DNA of 64,000 bases from positions 1-64,000 of the forward strand of contig JASANC010003616.1 of the NCBI GenBank assembly GCA_030248135.1, written 5' to 3'. The DNA is from Theristus sp. LFF4_11 (taxonomy: Eukaryota > Nematoda > Chromadorea > Monhysterida > Xyalidae). The position numbers and the translations under genes were made by a program. Position 1 is the stretch's first letter. Every line of letters starts with the position of its first letter. This document shows positions 28,901 to 41,024 of the stretch, piece after piece. The notes below the pieces were generated by a model that saw nothing but the letters and a program-made list of their open reading frames with translations, made no database searches and was not told the origin of the DNA.

Positions 28901-31900
28901 CTACATTGCAGCGCTGCCGCAGTTCAGACCGTTGAGCGTGCCGGTCAGCCTCTCAAGGATCTGCAACGATTTTTCATTTTTGTAAACTTTCAGATCGAAA
29001 GTTTTTCATGCACCGTTTTTGAGTTGGCCACAAATGTATCTGCTGAATGTAACTAAACCAAAAATCAGAAAGCCGTTTTTTGTTGAACGCGAAAAAAACG
29101 CCACACATCGAAAATGCAACCTTGTTATGCATGCGAATGTGCGTCGTCAGCAACTGCTTGAACGTCTCTCTCAGATCGGCAGCCAGTTGCTCCTTGAAGC
29201 TCTGCATCTCGGCAAGGAAAACGTAATTCAGTTGGTTGAGGCGGTGGCGAACTTCCTTCAACTGTCTGCTCGACACGTTTTTGCCACTTTCGAATTGACG
29301 CTGCAACGCTTCGCACTCGCTCAGTACTTCCTGTAAGTATAAATAGTTCTTGGACGCGTGCGTGTGCGTGCGCGTGCGCGTGTGCTTGTGCGTGTGCGTG
29401 TGCGTGTGTGCGTGTGCATGTGCGTGTGCATGTGCGTGTGGGTGTGCGTGTGGGTGTGCGTGTGTGCGTGTGCGTGCGCGTGTGCGCGTGTGCGTGTGCG
29501 TGTGCGTGTGCGTGTGGGTGTGCGTGTGCGTGTGCGTGTGCGTGTGCGTGTGCGTGTGCCTGTGCGTGTGCCTGTGCGTGTGCCTGTGGGTGTGCGTGTG
29601 CGTGTGCGTGTGCGTGTACGTGTGCGTGTGCGTGTGCGTGTGGGTGTGCGTGTGCGTGCGCGTGCGCGTGTGCTTGTGCGTGTGCGTGTGCGTGTGTGCG
29701 TGTGCATGTGCGTGTGCATGTGCGTGTGGGTGTGCGTGTGGGTGTGCGTGTGTGTGTGTGTGTGTGGGTGCGTGTGTGGGCGTGTGCGTGTGCGTGTGCG
29801 TGTGCGTGTGGGTGTGGGTGTGCGTGTGCGTGTGCGTGTGCGTGTGGGTGTGCGTGTGCGTGTGCGTGTGCCTGTGCGTGTGCCTGTGCGTGTGCCTGTG
29901 GGTGTGCGTGTGCGTGTGCGTGTGCGTGTGCGTGTGCGTGTGCGTGTGCATGTGCGTGTGCGTGTGGGTGTGCGTGTGCCTGTGCGTGTGCCTGTGCGTG
30001 TGCCTGTGGGTGTGCGTGTGCGTGTGCGTGTGCGTGTGCGTGTGCGTGTGCGTGTGGGTGTGCGTGTGCGTGTGCGTGTGCGTGTGCGTGTGCGTGTGCT
30101 TGTGCGTGTGTGCGTGTGTGAGTGTGTGCGTGTGCGTGTGTGCGTGTGTGCGTGTGTGTGCGCGTGTGTGCGTGGGTGTGCGTGTGCGTGCGTGTGCGTG
30201 TGCGTGTGCGTGTGCGTGTGTGTGTGCATGTGTGTGTGTGTGCGTGTGCGTGTGTGCGTGTGCGTGTGTGCGTGTGTGCGTGTGTGCGTGTGTGCGTGTG
30301 TGCGTGTGTGCGTGTGTGCGTGTGCGTGTGTGCGTGTGTGCGTGTGTGCGTGTGTGCGTGTGTGCGTGTGTGCGTGTGTGCGTGTGTGCGTGTGCGCGTG
30401 TGCGCGTGTGCGTGTGCGTGTGCGTCTGTGAGTGTACATGTGCGTGTGTATGAGTAAAGCAAATCTTAGCTGAAACGCACCTTCTGAACTCTTATGCGGT
30501 CCGCGATTGCTTTCGTCATATGCTTGTAGAACAGCAAAAAGTCTTGCAGTGGCTCGAACAGTTGAATTGGCTGAAATAAAATTTGTTTAATTCCGCTTGT
30601 TTAATGTGTAAACCGTTTGTTGATAAGAAAAATACTTCGAATATATGATTACCGTAAAGTCTTGCATATAAGGTTCCTCCCACTTATAAGACCCCCACCC
30701 AAAAGTGGGCGGAGTGTCACACGGCGGGAAACCAAAAAATTCAAAATTTTGACTTGGTCGAAATCCTACCCCGTTTACAAAACCCGGAATTCTTAATGTT
30801 TGCTTTATAAGACCTCCTCCCACTTATAAGGCTGTCACACAAAATTCCACTTTTTCAGAAATTTTTGATTTTCAAATTTATATAAGGAGACCTTATATGC
30901 AAGACTTTACGGTATTGCTGCAAAATAGCGGGCACATGCGAAACTTGCACGTGCATAGAACAAAAATCAGCTGATTGCACTTGTAAACATGTGAGAAATA
31001 ACATCAACAAAAAACGTTCTGAATCATCTGCCCCACAAATTTCCTGGCGAGAAGCAGATGTACACTAGTTTACTTTTTTGTCGTAAATTTTTGCGATGTT
31101 GGTAAACGATTGTGCGACCGACTGCAGTCTTTGTGAGGAGCTGGTGAATTCCGCTGAAAAAAAAATGTATACCGCACTTACGCGTCATGCAAGGACAAAC
31201 GTCAGATCGTCACTTGCTGGTTATTGTGTGTCAAACATAATGTCCGCCAAACAGTATTCCATTACAGGTCAATACGTAAAAAACTTCGCACGTGTGCAGT
31301 CCATCTCCATTCGAAGAGCCAGTGAATCAAGCGCCGAACCGAACAGCTTGTAGTCGATGCCCATTCATGAAAATATTGCAAACAATTACATTGTTGGCGT
31401 ATAATATTCTTTACAAAGTGACCCCAAAGATAATCTGACAGAAACAACGAAACCACAAAAACGCGCAACTTTTTATGCTACAAAAAATCGAGGAAAAGAA
31501 GAGCATCAACTTCAATCAATCTGTTCTACATCAAAATAGACAATCGAACGATTTGCCAGGTGATTTATGATGCTAAAGGCCCATTCATGCAAGCGCGCGC
31601 TGAAGCGCGCTGACGCGCGCTGACCAGCTTCATCATGAATGATGAAGCGACGTGAAGTGAAGCCCTGCTTTGTTTTGGGAAATTTATCCATTCACGAACG
31701 CGCGCGCTGAAGCGCTCTGAAGCGCGCTGACGCGCTTCATCATGAATGATGAAGCGGCCTGAAGTGAAGCTGCGTCAGCCGCTGCGACTTTTTAGGTTTT
31801 TTGTCCATTCACGAACGCTTCAACCTCCATGAATGGCGCTTAACGAATCTAACAAGGCAAATAATTTTTCCTGTTTTTTTACGGGCTGACTTGTTGACCA

Positions 31901-32131
31901 CGGTTTTTTTGATGCTACAACTGTATTCTGCCGCACATTCAGCAGACCATGTGCAGACTTATTTATCTATTTGGCATACCTTGCATTTTGTCCATCATGC
32001 TGTCACTCGAGGAAAGTAGATCCTCACAGCAACTTCGAAGTTGATTCACCACATCGCCGAAGTGGTTCACAATGCCTGTCCTGAACAACAAATGCTGCAC
32101 GTTAGACGACTTCAGCTACACGACTTGTGAA

Positions 32132-32186
<55 letters not shown>

Positions 32187-35100
32187 GTGCGATCCAGTTA
32201 TGTCACGTGCACAATATGAATTGCAAACTGACATGGCGACCACACTGATAGGCGTGTCAGGCACGGAAACGGCTGAGCAAAAGTGCGTCGTCAGCGGCGT
32301 GTCCGAATTGGTGATGGAAAGCAGACGCTTGAAGACTGAAATACACTTGAAGAATAGTTTGAGCGAAACTGTTGCTCGTTGTGTGTGTTGTTTATGTTTG
32401 CATGGCTTGTTTTATCAGTGCATTTACCGCCACTCTTTTGTTCGCCTTCCTCCACTGCTCGCTTGCCAGTTTTCCATTCCTGGAAAAGTTGGGATAACGA
32501 ACGAAATGTGGAATTCTGGATCACGGTTCGGTTTCGCGGGTTGACGTATTTTTAGAAAGGTTACTGTTCGGTTTCAGTTTGACGTTTTCAACGTAACGGT
32601 ACACGGCTTCGGTTTGGTTGTCGTGCCCGCCTCCAATTCAATGTCATAGTTCAGAAAATGCGCACTTTTTGGTCCGCTGAGGGCGACAGAAAGTGCACCC
32701 AGACATCGGATTGACTGAGTACCGGGTGGTCGCAAACCTTCTGCGCCCAACGCTGCAGCGCACGTACGCGATAAGCGACCAACACTCCATCGTTGTAATT
32801 TCCTGCGCCAATGTGTGTCATTGCGTTGCATGTCAACAATAACATCGTTCAATAATGAACTGTGCAACCAATTATTCTTTTTCGATGAAATGAAAACAAT
32901 TATTTTGATTGATATTCGGTTGTATTGATCATTCAACTTACACCGTCCGGATGTTTCATATGTAAGCATGGCAACGTCGTCCACCCAATAGTTTTGAAGT
33001 GCCAAAAGTTCGAAAAGTTTTAGATTAAAAAAATCGGCTTTTCATTTTCGATAGAAAAAAACAATTATAAAACCTTTTTTTCAAAAAAACCGGTTTTATT
33101 CCCATGATACCTGCGGTGAGTTTCTCCGGCAACGGCCAAACGAACAGCGGACGATATTTCGCCCAAAATCGCTGACGGACCCATTCGAATTGTTTGTACC
33201 GATGCCAGACGAGCAGCGGTCGAGCGCAGTTAAAAAACTGATACGAAAAAAAGTAAAAAACGGTCGGTCCACACGAAGCATAATTTGGTCTTTTTTGGCA
33301 CGATTTCGCATTGACATGCACTGCAGACGTTTTTTTATGTGATAGTCAAGAAAGAATATCTACCATTACTATCATACGATACAATTTCGCTTCGAACTAA
33401 CTGCAGTAACAGTACTCACAAAGAACTATATTATCAATTTTTTTAGGTTCTGCGACTCAATGCTAATGCAGATGCAGATAGGAAACTAGTTTCAATCTTT
33501 ATGTGGTAATTCAAAATCGCCCAAGCGACGACTTGGCCCCAGTTAGGGAACTCGGATCACTCCACAAATTTTGAATTGCCGCGTCATGCATGAAACTGTG
33601 TAGCTGTCTAGGCGCGCGTTGAGTCTCGGGACGAAACGAAACGCTCATACCGTTGTCGTCACTGTGTACTCCATGAATGGTTTGACGCCGACAAATTTCG
33701 CGTTCGGCCTCGGATCGTGCACTCTGCACTTCATGTACTCGGATGGCCGATCGTCCCGCCAGTGACACGAGCCGTCTGCTGACCTCTGCAACATCGAGTT
33801 TTGACAAACGACGCCCGCCAAATAGAACGATGTCCGGTGTGCTGCTGTCCCTCAGTGGTCAGTTCTATAAAAAGTGAGTAGTGCTTGAAAAGTGAATAGT
33901 TCTACTCCAGGGTGTTCCAAAATTTAGACCTTGACAAATTCCGGTTGAATACTTGAACCCCAAGTTCATCTTTGACCGAAGCTTCCCATTGTATGGATTG
34001 ATATTTCTAATTTGGACGCAAAACTGTTTGTCTCTGAAGCTCATGTCTCGATTATTTTTCGGAATTTGTCAAAGACTAACTTTTGGAACACCCTGGAGTG
34101 AAAATGTTCCCTTTTCAAACACTATTCACTTTTATGGAATTGACCACTGGTGTGTCAGGCGTGGTGTGTCCGCAAATGCAAACTGCGGCTCCAACACGCC
34201 GAAAGCAAAAGTGTGCAGTTGACCCGCCGGCACACGACACGCTGCACAGGACACTGCGCGCGCGATTCCCAGGTGGACAAGACACCGGGACCGGACACCT
34301 GTTCGGACCTCTTTTTTCAAAGCGTGACGCAGCGGCCACGCTGATTGGCGTGTTTATGACGAGATTGAGGACAAAATCGCGCCAAAAAAAAGTCAAACCT
34401 CGATTGCGAACAGCTCGTTTGTCTTGGTCAACACGTTCGGTTCACCATTCATCACCCATTTCACGGTTGGATTGCTCACGATTCTGATATACAAAACAGA
34501 AAAGGAATGAAGAAAAAAGAAACTGAAATTTTCTGAAATTTTGATCCGGTGCGATGTAACAACAGTTCAGGTGATATCATTCTGTTGTGTAGCTAAATAG
34601 CGTTGAATATAATACTTTGTATGAAGCTCGAAAACCAGAGTTGGTGTAATGGTGCGTGTCCATGGAATACCATAGAACACCACCACCCTGTTTTCGTCGG
34701 GGCGGCTCGATTCCCCAAAGCGCACAAAATCATTCATGCATGCACTGTACCAGCGGACCACTCGCCACAAATAGATTTTGTTGGTGTGATTGTAAAAATC
34801 GTATTAAAAAGATAAAGCTGCTCTCTCATACCGGTTGAAATTTCGATAGCCGGCTTCATCATCGTCATCGTCTTTGTCACCTGAGTCGTCCGAGTCAGTG
34901 TTCTAACAATAAAAAACGAGCCAAATGAAGGCAAAATTTCAGACGACTTATATCTTTCAAAGAATATCAATCCGACGTTTAAGCGCCATTCATGGAGCAT
35001 AATAGCCGCACTCAGCTTTACACGGCGTCACTTCGCTGCGCTACATGCATGAAAGAAAAACAGCACAGCGTGTCACATATGTTTTCTCAGCTGACGTGCG

Positions 35101-36886
35101 CGAGTGCATGAATGGTGGCCCATTTTCATGAATGCTGATATCAAAAAAAGCAGAGCTAATGCCAACTTGGACGTTTGATGCGCTCGACGTGGTCGTCTTT
35201 CTTACGATCGTGGCGGGACGCTCGTTTGGCAAGTGCGTACGCGCTTGTCTTTCCGTTACCGGCTGCCTTCTAATCGCAAGTCTGACAAAAAAGGCATCTG
35301 AGTTAAATCTCTGTAAAAAAACATTGTTCATCTACACATGACAATCTTGTCTTGACCGTCACACACAAACAAAATCTACAATTCATGACATTTCTTGATT
35401 CGCTTCACTTGTTTGCTGAAAACCATCACCACTGCACGACAGCATTAGCACCACACACACACACACACACTGAATTCACACAGCTGCAAAGCAGCATTCA
35501 TGAAGCAGCATTTAGTGACACGTAGCTGTGTTAAAAGATGACTACGCGGTCACCAAATACTGTTTCATGAACGCACCTTTAGTTACATGCTTCAGTTGTG
35601 CTGCTGCTACTGCTATTACTGCTGCTCACTGCTACACACACACACGATCATGGTTCGACTTGCTGCTTCCGCCGCACAGCGGTGATTTGCAAAAACTTTA
35701 AAAAAAGAGAAAGTCATTCAGCCAGGCAGAACCGTTAGAAGTCCAGTGCATTGTAGACTTTTCTTGCGGGCCAATAAAAAGATCATAATTGCACTAATCT
35801 TAAACTGTACTGAATGTGCGAACCCCACACAAAGTCGGAAAAACAACTTCAAAAAGACGTGAATATACCGGCTTAAACTTTGATTCACTGCCTCCGCTTC
35901 ACCCTCATCGTCATCCGAGTCCGACTCGGCGGTCTAACAAGGAATCAACTTTATTGACTGGATAAACATTCGCGCAAAAATGAAATACACACCGAAAAGC
36001 TTGAAAAAAACAAACTTGATGGTTCGTTCCATTTGGGGTAAACCGCCTTGCATTCGGCGTCGGCTTGTGTCGATGGTCACGATGCTGATTTTGCGTTTGC
36101 TGGTGCTGCATTTCCTCAGCCGTTTCATAGGTGTTCTCAGAGAGATCCAGTAAATCGCCATCATTGTTACTGTCTGATTCGATCGACTGCAATAAAACCG
36201 TGAATGCACGGGAGAATTCCGTGAAAGTTTGCCGGAAAAAATCCATGTAACCAACCGTGACGTAGTTGGCCGGAATCAAACCGTGTTGATTGTGTCCGTT
36301 TGTGCCTTCTAGCCAACCGTCGGTTTCCTGCATACGAGAAACAGGAGTAAAAAAGCGGCAAAAAACACTTCCCAATCGACGTGTTTGGATCCCATCGCCA
36401 CTGATTTGATGAAGCACCGTGGATTTGGCTCCAACAAAATACAGTATCTTCCAACTTATTGGAATTTGCGCTGTCTTCAGACACACCGGCTTTACGGTCT
36501 CCAGACAAAAACTTTTACGGTGTTTTGATAAAGCTTTGCCGTCTTCATGACCGGTAGGTAGGTCTTACTGGGACTTTACGGTCTTTATGGTCTTCGGCCA
36601 CCGGGGACTTACGGCCTTCCGACTGATACTTTACGGTGTTCAAAATAGGACTTTACGGTCTGCAAACGAGGACTTTTCGGTCTTTAGAACAGAATTTTGC
36701 GGCCTTCAGACCAGGACTTAGGGTGTTCCGACTAGGACTTTTTTGTTTTCAGACAGTAGATACACGGAGTTTACGGTGTTCAGACTGGGGTTTTACCTCC
36801 ACAGACGTGATCTTGAGCCTTTCGCCTTTTCGCAAGCCGATTTCGGCAGTCCCTGGTCTTGGTCGATAATCGTGAAGCGCTTCAGC
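28901..36886 (-). CDS. SNX9-type sorting nexin paralogue (SH3-PX-BAR), diverged
   Basis: Exons on the minus strand: 36797-36886 and 36256-36327 (SH3: [41 protein letters not shown]); 36016-36186 linker; 35869-35933 and 34832-34902, two acidic candidate alternative exons; 34399-34483; 33651-33785, 33111-33237 and 32666-32802 ([36 protein letters not shown]); 32428-32479 ([13 protein letters not shown]); then BAR exons 31980-32075, 31292-31366, 31074-31153, 30481-30570, 29121-29330, 28901-28960. Total about 516 aa without the first coding exon, which was not found. Domain order, exon phases and the EWKTGKR motif match SNX9/18/33. It is transcribed in the same direction as the first sorting nexin, suggesting tandem duplication, though the astacin gene lies between them. 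An AATAAA on the minus strand at 28710-28715 may be the poly(A) signal. The 31292-31366 exon lacks a canonical AG acceptor. Confidence 0.88.
29361..30452. repeat. 1.1-kb GTGTGC/GTGTGT minisatellite
   Basis: Almost uninterrupted GTGCGTGTGCGT with interspersed GGGTGT, CCTGTG and CATGTG variants. Blocks such as the 29580 and 29880 sections repeat at larger scale. It lies in the intron between two BAR-domain exons (29330 and 30481). It creates long artificial Cys-Val and His-Thr frames on both strands. Confidence 0.95.
30650..30914. mobile_element. TIR element, TACCGTAAAGTCTTGCATAT family
   Basis: Inverted ends TACCGTAAAGTCTTGCATAT and ATATGCAAGACTTTACGGTA, 265 bp, no coding frame. It lies in a BAR-domain intron of the second sorting nexin. 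The outer TACCGTA is shared with the CCGTATTACC family. Confidence 0.8.
31578..31842. mobile_element. Foldback B with internal duplication
   Basis: AAAGGCCCATTCATGCAAGC GCGCGCTGAAGCGCGCTGAC, then a roughly 100-bp unit (CTTCATCATGAATGATGAAG CG) present twice, and the end CTCCATGAATGGCGCTT. Confidence 0.7.
32134..32187. repeat. (CGCA)n tetranucleotide microsatellite
   Basis: About 13 perfect ACGC units in the intron between two exons of the second sorting nexin. Confidence 0.95.
34978..35128. mobile_element. Diverged foldback sharing CATTCATG termini
   Basis: Starts TTTAAGCGCCATTCATGGAG and ends GAGTGCATGAATGGTGGCCC. The inner arms (GGCGTCACTTCGCTGCGC and GCTGACGTGCGCGAG) are weakly complementary. 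Confidence 0.5.
35491..35580. mobile_element. Palindromic foldback A, copy 4
   Basis: GCAGCATTCATGAAGCAGCA TTTAGTGACACGTAGCTGTG with the mirrored arm CACCAAATACTGTTTCATGA ACGC. It lies in an intron of the second sorting nexin. Confidence 0.78.
36490..36765. repeat. Degenerate minisatellite (GGACTTTACGGTCTTCAGA)
   Basis: About ten diverged units of 25-30 bp built on GGACTTTACGGTCTTCAGAC. It lies between the two SH3 exons of the second sorting nexin. Confidence 0.75.
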
Positions 36887-38178
36887 CTGAATAATTCAAG
36901 CTTTTGTACAAATTGTGTGCTAATGCGTTGGGTAACCCGGTCTGGTCCGGTCCGATACAAGCTTGTTTCAGTTTAAAAGAATTGCAATTGTATAAAGTAG
37001 AGGATAACAAGTGCCAACAAAGCGTTTTTGTTGCTGCAATCTCAGTGGACAGTGGACACTAATTACAGATACAGAATAATATATCGTGCGAGACCAAATA
37101 CGATAAAACTTTAAAAAAAAATAAAAATAACAGTAAACAAACTATCTGACCAACCCGCCAAAACGACATTTCGAAAACAGCGCTAAACGCGTGCTTTTGG
37201 GAGCGGTGTTTGAAAGTTATAGGTTTCAAAAATATTGCAAGAAAGTGATTCAATTTTTTGAAGTTCCACTGCTGCACTTCAGAGGACTGAAATTGTCACA
37301 AAATAATCTAGATATTTGAAGGAAATAGCGAATTCATGGAATTCTTACTGTAACACTCGCCGAGTTATCATTGGCAAACGGGTAAGACGCAGAAGGTGAA
37401 ACAAAAAAAACAGTTTTGTTGTGAAAGTTCAAAACCAGACATTCTACCTACCTACTACCTGCATGTTTTTTGATGCGCCAAAGCGTTTCTTCTTCACATT
37501 TTATATAATTTTGTTTCACCACGCAATCATGTGTTGCATTAAAACTGCCTAAACTTACCAATGAACAACAAACATGAAAAAAAATTCTGGGGGACGGAGA
37601 GAAGCGCATATTTTTTGACTTTTTGGAATAAATCAACCATTTTTTACAGAAACGAAATGTGCATGCGTTTTATGCAAGTGTGGTGCAACCGTACATGATT
37701 TGCTGCCTTTTTGGGACAGCATGACTTCTGAAAGTATTCTTTAAATTTGTTTTACAACAATTAATTGACTTTTCTATGTGTGTTTGTTTTTAGTGTATGC
37801 ATCGTTTTGCAGAAAGATCTGCTGTTTTATCCGGGTTCGATTGCTGAGACCAATAATGTCTTTTCTAATTATGCACCTGAACATACATTTATAACAAACA
37901 AAAAGAAAAAACCGATCGATATATGAAAATTCTGTTACTGTACGTGGGGAATAACGGTTGAAATTTATGCCGTTGAAACAGTTGTGCAAACAGTGTAACG
38001 GAGTGATGCTGAGAATTTGTCAAAGTATCAGATAATAGAAATGACAATAAATGATTGAATGACAAAAGCATATAAAAACAAAAAAGTCGTTTTGCCAAGA
38101 CCTTTGAAACAGAACCATTTTTTCACAACTTTTTACTTTTTCATGGTTGTCAACTTTTTGATCAGTAGCACTTTCAGA
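36887..38178. other. Divergent spacer: second sorting nexin and FkbM promoters
   Basis: A/T-rich with no repeats or exon-quality frames. The first coding exon of the second sorting nexin should lie here or just to the right but was not recognised. Confidence 0.5.
38172..38178 (+). promoter_or_regulatory. Possible spliced-leader acceptor before the FkbM ATG
   Basis: CTTTCAG ends at 38177, one base before the ATG at 38179. Nematode trans-spliced genes commonly have a TTTCAG just upstream of the start. There is no upstream in-frame exon that would use it in cis except the short extension starting at 38143. Confidence 0.35.
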
Positions 38179-40971
38179 ATGGCCATCAAATGCAACTTTC
38201 TTCTGCTCGGTGGACTGATATCGAGTGCGTTTTTTCTATTTGCTTGCCTTTGGCACAACACAGACTCGGAAGCTCATCAATACAGCACAAATGGGCTCGA
38301 TCAGAGTATTACACCGATGTTGAACTTAAAGTACGGTACGTGTGGTATTCTTGGGACACTGAGAAAATGGGACTGAAAATTTAGTTGCTAATTTTGTTTA
38401 CTCAACTATCAAGATAGTAGCCGCGCGTTTTCTCAGTGTAACGATATTGTGTCCGTAGTTTATTGTGTGTTTTTTGCGTGTTTTCGGCAAAAATTTTGCA
38501 ATAATAATTTCACATTTCAAGTCCACTATTTTGTCGATTTCTCATTAGTTTGTGACCTTTTCAGCAGCTACGAAATCGCACTAAACTCGTCATCTAAAAT
38601 GGTGCTCTCAAACATGGACCTGAGTGCGTCGCTTCCAGAGTTGGGTCGCGGCGGAATGGAGTGTCTCACGACAAATACAGGGAGCAGTTTTGCGCAACAT
38701 TAGAGTTCTCAAACCATTCCAGCAGTTTTGAAATAAGTTTGTGTACAGGGTGAGTCAGAAGTACTGTACTAGGGTCACCTTCTCATGATAGATATGGCGT
38801 ATTTCTCTCGCACAAAACTGCTCCCAGAGCCGAGTCACATTCTGTGCGTTCACCCTGCGTCTGTTGATCGATTCATGAACGGCTGCATGAAACGGCTTGG
38901 CCGATGTGACCATCATGTTGCGCAGGCAATCCGCAAATGCATTGAAAAAGGTGTGTTCACTGAAAAGAAAGGCACCGGTTTTTAATCAGGTCGCTTTCTG
39001 TATCAGACGGTGTGATTTCAATCGGTCAGACAAACGCTTTGGAGATTGTTTGACCCTGTTAAACTCGCTGCTACTTTTGAATTGCTATAAATATTTCATG
39101 AACTTGTGGAAATTTTTGAAAGCGAGTTTAGTACCAGACACAATTTGCATTATTATATGTCGTAACCTGTTTGGTAGCAACGCCCGACGAGTCGGTATAG
39201 TCAACGATAGTATAGCCAGCAAGTGTACGATCTTCAAGAGGACAAGAATTTTTTTGAATATCAGATGAAAATATGGACAGCCCAGCCACGTAAAATGCGG
39301 AAAAAAGTTTTGTCGCACTTTTCGACTCAGTCGAGAGTCTTGACTTTTTTTAAAATAAAATCTTGACGCTGGAGGGTGGACCTGTTTTCAACCTGCTCCA
39401 CACTACCACCCCCTGTAAGTTCACGTCAAGCACAGTGTTTGGCGGAAGACATCAGACGAGTGCGAGGAGACTAATCAGTGTCGTTCGAAAGTCACCTTCG
39501 AATACATTTTTGTATCAAATCAACATTCGATTTTTTACTTTTTTTCAGAACCGGCAGATAGCGTGACATTTCTCGACATTGGAGCAAATATCGGCAGCCA
39601 TGCGTTTTATATCGCCTCGCTCGGAACGCCAGTGCTCGCTGTTGAACCGCACCCAAAGGTTGTGAAACCAGCATCGCAATTATTTGTGCTGGTGTGCATA
39701 TGTTCGGGTTTTTTTTTGTGTGCGTGCGTGTGCGCGTGAGTATGTGTGCGTGCGTGCGTGTGCGTGTAACGTGTGTGCGTGCGTTTATGCGTGCGTGTGT
39801 ACGTACGTGCGTGCGTGCGTGCGTGCGTGCGAGCGTGCGTGCGTGCGTGAGTGCGTGTGTGCATTCATATGCCGAGTGACATACTGGACCGACTTATTCC
39901 AACCACGTTCAGGATCATTCGTTGCTCCAGAGCTCATTTCTTCTGAATCGCCTTTCCGATGTCAATTTCCGACTGTTGCCTTTCGCGTTGTCAGATGCGC
40001 GCGGACAAATCGAAATGTCAAATGCGCCTCTGAATATCGGTCTGGTTTCATCACTGTAAAGTTGCTGCTAAAACGAATCAATGTTGCCTTGTAACGGTAA
40101 CGGAAATCAATTCACACCCATAGCAGCAGTGTTAATCAGTAATAAGTTTCGGATTCTCTGCGATTCACGCAAGCTGATTTGCAATCATTTGCATGCGAGT
40201 GTTTTGTTTGAGCGTTTTCAAGGTGACGCTTTCCTGCGCGTCGCCGGCGTCAGCGACACCGCCAACCGCCAGTTGACGCCAATTGTCGTCGTCACACGTG
40301 TACTGCTGGACGACTTGCAGGCGTTCGTGCACACGAAAAGTGTCGTCATGAAAGTCGACGTCCAGCGGCATGAGTGTCACGTGGTGAATGGCGGACTGGC
40401 GTTTCTCGCCAACGTCAACGTGCCGTGCGTCGTCATGGAGTGGACTGACGATCGATTGAAAACTGGTCAGTGTGTGAAACTGGAAGATAGGATTATCGAA
40501 CAAGTATTGGACACACACATAGTTGGGTTAAGGCTCTCTGGCGAAGTGGAGTTTCATCGGAATATTCGTCTGCTTACTGTTGGGCCTTTAGGCGGAAGGG
40601 TTTCGGTGAGGCGGAGAATCAGGCCTAGACTGACACTCAGAAGCTTCTCGATTTTTAAAAACTTCAGGCTCACGTTTTATGATTTGATACAGGCTTGGGA
40701 CTACTGTAGGTCACACAGGTCTTGTTCAGTTATGGGTGTGTTGAGTGTGAGGTTTAGGCTTAGGCTTTGGCTTTAGGTCGCGGAAAGACAAACCTGTCAT
40801 TTTTTGCTGACGCAATTTCCAGACTCCGTCGACAGATTATGCAACGAGAAAATGATCACAGAAATGTCCAGACTCGGGTACACCGCTCGAACACTGGACG
40901 GCACCAGTCTTTTTGACTTGACCGCACCAGTGGCCTATCCAGGATGGACGGACTTTGTCTGGATGAAATGA
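38179..40971 (+). CDS. FkbM-family (Methyltransf_21) type II membrane methyltransferase
   Basis: Six exons join to 314 aa: 38179-38335, 38792-38950, 39549-39658, 39913-40039, 40223-40465, 40823-40971. Residues 1-24 contain an uncleaved hydrophobic anchor (FLLLGGLISSAFFLFACLW), suggesting a Golgi/ER type II protein. The SAM-binding core is FLDIGANIGSHAFYIASLG followed by VLAVEPHPK. Later motifs LDDL, VMKVDVQRHECHVV and VVMEW fit the family. FkbM proteins are SAM-dependent O-methyltransferases; the substrate here is unknown. The ATG at 38179 follows CTTTCAG by one base, which looks like a spliced-leader acceptor; an in-frame ATG at 38143 would add 12 residues. Intron 3 carries a GTGC microsatellite. 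Confidence 0.88.
39717..39862. repeat. GTGC/GTGT-rich microsatellite in an FkbM intron
   Basis: Imperfect GTGCGTGC and GTGTGCGT runs shortly after the exon 3 donor (39659). Confidence 0.9.
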
Positions 40972-41024
40972 AATCACGGAATCATAACTTTGGCGATTGC
41001 AACCTAAATAAATCACTGAAACTA

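Noticed and set aside
29125..30462. Several frames of 237-445 codons on both strands, rich in Cys-Val or His-Thr
   Set aside because: They are translations of the GTGTGC array in every frame. Only the 29121-29330 part is a real exon.
38576..38703. Candidate extra FkbM exon (SYEIALNSSSKMVL...)
   Set aside because: It has a TTTTCAG before it but ends in a stop with no in-frame donor; exon 1 to 38792 already joins in phase.
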